From NCBI GenBank assembly GCA_937975715.1, contig CALJUA010000015.1, forward strand, positions 1 through 5,927: a DNA stretch of 5,927 nt. Reading direction: 5' to 3'. Below the pieces are notes generated by a model. The model did not search any database. It was not told the origin of the DNA and saw only the letters and a program-made list of their open reading frames with translations. Source of the stretch: an uncultured Candidatus Planktophila sp. Its GTDB lineage: Bacteria > Actinomycetota > Actinomycetes > Nanopelagicales > Nanopelagicaceae. Below, one piece after another: positions 4,058-5,927 of this stretch. Made by a program: the position numbers and the translations under genes. Numbering within the stretch: position 1 is the stretch's first letter; each line of letters begins with the position of its first letter.

Positions 4058-5713
4058 TTAGAGTGGCTTTGGTGAAATCTGGAGTGGGCGCATGGTCTCG
4101 GCGAAGAAGTCGTTGCCTTTGTCGTCAACAACGATAAAGGCAGGGAAGTCCACAACGTCGATCTTCCAGACAGCTTCCATTCCCAAGTCTTCAAAATCCA
4201 GGACTTCAACTTTCTTTATGCAATCTTGAGCAAGACGTGCAGCTGGTCCGCCGATGGATCCGAGGTAGAAGCCGCCGTGCTTTGCGCAGGCATCGGTGAC
4301 GGCCTTAGAGCGATTGCCCTTTGCAAGCATGACGTGAGATCCACCGTGTGCTTGGAAGTAATCAACATAAGAATCCATGCGGCCGGCAGTTGTTGGGCCG
4401 AATGACCCCGATGCGTAGCCGGCTGGAGTCTTTGCGGGACCTGCGTAATAAACGGCATGGTTCTTCATGTAATCAGGCATTGGCTTGCCTTCATCCAACA
4501 TCGCCTTGATACGTGCATGTGCGATATCGCGAGCCACAACGATGGTGCCGGTCAATGAGACGCGAGTCTTGACCGGGTATTTCGAAAGCTCAGCGCGGAT
4601 TGCATCCATTGGCTGGTTGAGATCGATCTTCACTACATTCTCATCGAGATGAGTATCGGTTGTCTCGGGCATGTAATGCACTGGGTCGGTCTCGAGCTGT
4701 TCGAGGAAGATTCCGTCCTTTGTGATCTTCGCCTTTGCCTGGCGGTCTGCAGAACATGAGACTGCAATTGCAATAGGAAGTGATGCTCCGTGGCGTGGAA
4801 GGCGAACAACGCGCACATCGTGGCAGAAGTACTTTCCACCAAACTGAGCGCCAATTCCAAGTGTCCGAGTGAGCTCTAGAACCTGTTTCTCAAGATCAAG
4901 ATCGCGGAAGCCGTGGCCAGTTGCAGCATCGCCTGAGGTAGGCAAGCTATCGAGGTAATGAGTCGAGGCAAGCTTTGATGTCTTAACGCAGTGCTCGGCA
5001 CTTGTTCCGCCGATGACAATTGCAAGGTGATAGGGAGGGCACGCAGCTGTTCCTAGTGAACGCAACTTGTCATCGAGCCAATTGATAAATGATGCAGGAT
5101 TGAGCACAGCCTTTGTCTCTTGGTAGAGGTATGACTTGTTAGCGCTTCCGCCACCCTTTGCGATGAATAAGAAGTTGTACTCATCCTGGTGATCGCTATC
5201 TGCGTAAATCTCAATCTGTGCTGGCAAGTTGTTGCCGGTGTTCTTCTCTTCCCAGGTTGTGACAGGAGCCATCTGTGAGTAGCGAAGGTTGAGTTTTGTA
5301 TAGGCATCGTAAACGCCTTGCGCGACTGCAACTTCATCCTTAGAAGTCGTCAAAACATATTGACCCTTCTTGCCCATGATGAGAGCGGTGCCGGTGTCCT
5401 GGCACATCGGTAGAACTCCACCAGCTGCAATATTGGCATTCTTCAATAGATCGAGAGCAACAAAACGATCGTTTGCCGAAGCTTCTGGATCTTTCAGGAT
5501 ATTTGACAGCTGCTGCAAGTGATCCGGGCGTAGGTAGTGATTGATATCGTGAATTGCTTCTTCAGTCAGCTTTGCAATTGCCTCTGGCTCTACCTGGAGA
5601 AATTCTTTATCTCCAAGCTTGACGACAGATACGCCCTCTTTGCTGACCAATCGATACTGAGTTGTGTCTTCGCCGAGTGGGAGCAAATCCGAATACGAAA
5701 ATGTTGGAGACAT
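4058..5713 (-). CDS. fum: Fumarate hydratase class I (iron-sulfur, single-chain)
   Basis: The 551-residue enzyme interconverts fumarate and L-malate in the TCA cycle, in the cytoplasm. It closely resembles E. coli FumA/FumB over its whole length (about 548 residues), with the two modules that are separate subunits in archaeal enzymes fused in one chain. The three cysteines that bind the [4Fe-4S] cluster are present: Cys104 in PMCQDTGTA, Cys225 in GTAACPPYH and Cys320 in VSCSADR. Other conserved blocks are AKGGGSANKSYLYQET (185-200), IGGTSAEH (234-241), FGGKYF (291-296), RLPRHGAS (304-311), and in the C-terminal module ASGSFGPTTAGRMDSY (434-449) and LAKGNRS (463-469). The start ATG abuts the xseB stop codon. 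A strong AAGGAG (complement of 5723-5728) lies 9 bases upstream, inside xseB. Mycobacteria and many relatives use the unrelated class II FumC instead. The exact letter (fumA or fumB) is not meaningful here. Confidence 0.97.
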   Translation of the reverse strand: MSPTFSYSDLLPLGEDTTQYRLVSKEGVSVVKLGDKEFLQVEPEAIAKLTEEAIHDINHYLRPDHLQQLSNILKDPEASANDRFVALDLLKNANIAAGGVLPMCQDTGTALIMGKKGQYVLTTSKDEVAVAQGVYDAYTKLNLRYSQMAPVTTWEEKNTGNNLPAQIEIYADSDHQDEYNFLFIAKGGGSANKSYLYQETKAVLNPASFINWLDDKLRSLGTAACPPYHLAIVIGGTSAEHCVKTSKLASTHYLDSLPTSGDAATGHGFRDLDLEKQVLELTRTLGIGAQFGGKYFCHDVRVVRLPRHGASLPIAIAVSCSADRQAKAKITKDGIFLEQLETDPVHYMPETTDTHLDENVVKIDLNQPMDAIRAELSKYPVKTRVSLTGTIVVARDIAHARIKAMLDEGKPMPDYMKNHAVYYAGPAKTPAGYASGSFGPTTAGRMDSYVDYFQAHGGSHVMLAKGNRSKAVTDACAKHGGFYLGSIGGPAARLAQDCIKKVEVLDFEDLGMEAVWKIDVVDFPAFIVVDDKGNDFFAETMRPLQISPKPL

Positions 5714-5911
5714 TTACTTGCTCTCCTTCTTTACGGAAGCGAGCTTCTCTTTCGCGCCATCGAGCCACTCTTGGCAGATCTTTGCGAGTTCTTCACCGCG
5801 CTCCCAAAGCTTCAGTGACTCTTCAAGCGATGCACTGCCATCTTCAAGAGATTCAACAATTTCAGCGAGTTCATCACGGGCTGCTTCATAGGAGAGCTTC
5901 TTATCGGCCAT
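5714..5911 (-). CDS. xseB: Exodeoxyribonuclease VII small subunit
   Basis: The 65-residue helical protein has normal XseB length. The family consensus is plain: LSYEAARDELAEIVESLEDG (6-25), SLEESLKLWERGEELAKICQEWL (28-50) and a lysine-rich end. XseB binds the catalytic large subunit XseA to form exonuclease VII, which degrades single-stranded DNA to short oligonucleotides and acts in repair. The start ATG (complement of 5909-5911) is 10-15 bases from the window edge; a GGAG at the very edge (complement of 5924-5927) is 12 bases upstream of the ATG, rather far for a binding site. xseA is expected just upstream, outside the window. The TAA stop touches the fumarase ATG with no bases between, so the two genes are very probably one transcriptional unit. 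Confidence 0.95.
   Translation of the reverse strand: MADKKLSYEAARDELAEIVESLEDGSASLEESLKLWERGEELAKICQEWLDGAKEKLASVKKESK
5723..5728 (-). promoter_or_regulatory. Ribosome binding site of the fumarase gene
   Basis: On the minus strand AAGGAG stands 9 bases before the fumarase ATG and lies wholly within the last codons of xseB. It is the best Shine-Dalgarno sequence in the window and fixes the start. It contrasts with greA, DUF4307 and SURF1, which lack usable ones. Confidence 0.8.
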
Positions 5912-5927
5912 GAGCCAAATCTACTCC

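Noticed and set aside
5537..5913. Plus-strand frames opposite xseB and the fumarase start
   Set aside because: Antisense shadows; xseB and fumarase on the minus strand are certain.

Overview
The window looks like chromosomal, housekeeping DNA from an actinobacterium. The evidence is gene content and order: greA next to a DUF4307 membrane protein, a SURF1/DUF3817 pair, a cis-prenyltransferase that reads like mycobacterial Rv1086, an actinobacterial-type secreted transglycosylase and xseB. From memory, Mycobacterium tuberculosis has a comparable order (greA Rv1080c, Rv1081c, mca, Rv1083, then the prenyltransferase Rv1086, with fum and xseB a little further on). Compact spacing, many gene overlaps and a moderate rather than high GC content would fit a small-genome freshwater actinobacterium (acI/Nanopelagicales type). 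That placement is inference, not something the sequence proves.

Layout, left to right. The tail of an ABC-2 type transporter permease (1-225, +) runs head-on into greA, with 5 bp between the stop codons. A minus-strand pair, DUF4307 then greA (1163 down to 231), faces a plus-strand operon, and only 14 bp separate the two start codons. The plus-strand operon (1178-3076) holds a 45-residue one-helix membrane protein, a SURF1-family cytochrome oxidase assembly factor, a three-helix DUF3817 membrane protein and a short-chain-type cis-prenyltransferase. These genes overlap or lie about 10 bp apart. A 253-bp gap follows, carrying a 10-bp direct repeat and a long imperfect stem-loop just before the ribosome binding site of a secreted lytic-transglycosylase-like protein (3330-3890, +). 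That gene converges on a minus-strand operon, xseB then class I fumarase (5911 down to 4058), whose stop and start codons abut. The 167 bp between the converging genes are packed with inverted repeats.

Functionally the window mixes respiration and central carbon metabolism (oxidase assembly, fumarase), envelope synthesis and remodelling (prenyl diphosphate, transglycosylase, membrane proteins) and nucleic-acid maintenance (GreA, exonuclease VII small subunit). I see no mobile element, CRISPR array, tRNA/rRNA or defence-type system. The points most worth a second look are non-coding: the transglycosylase leader stem-loop, the nested hairpins between the transglycosylase and fumarase genes, and the very short divergent start region where mca lies in relatives.
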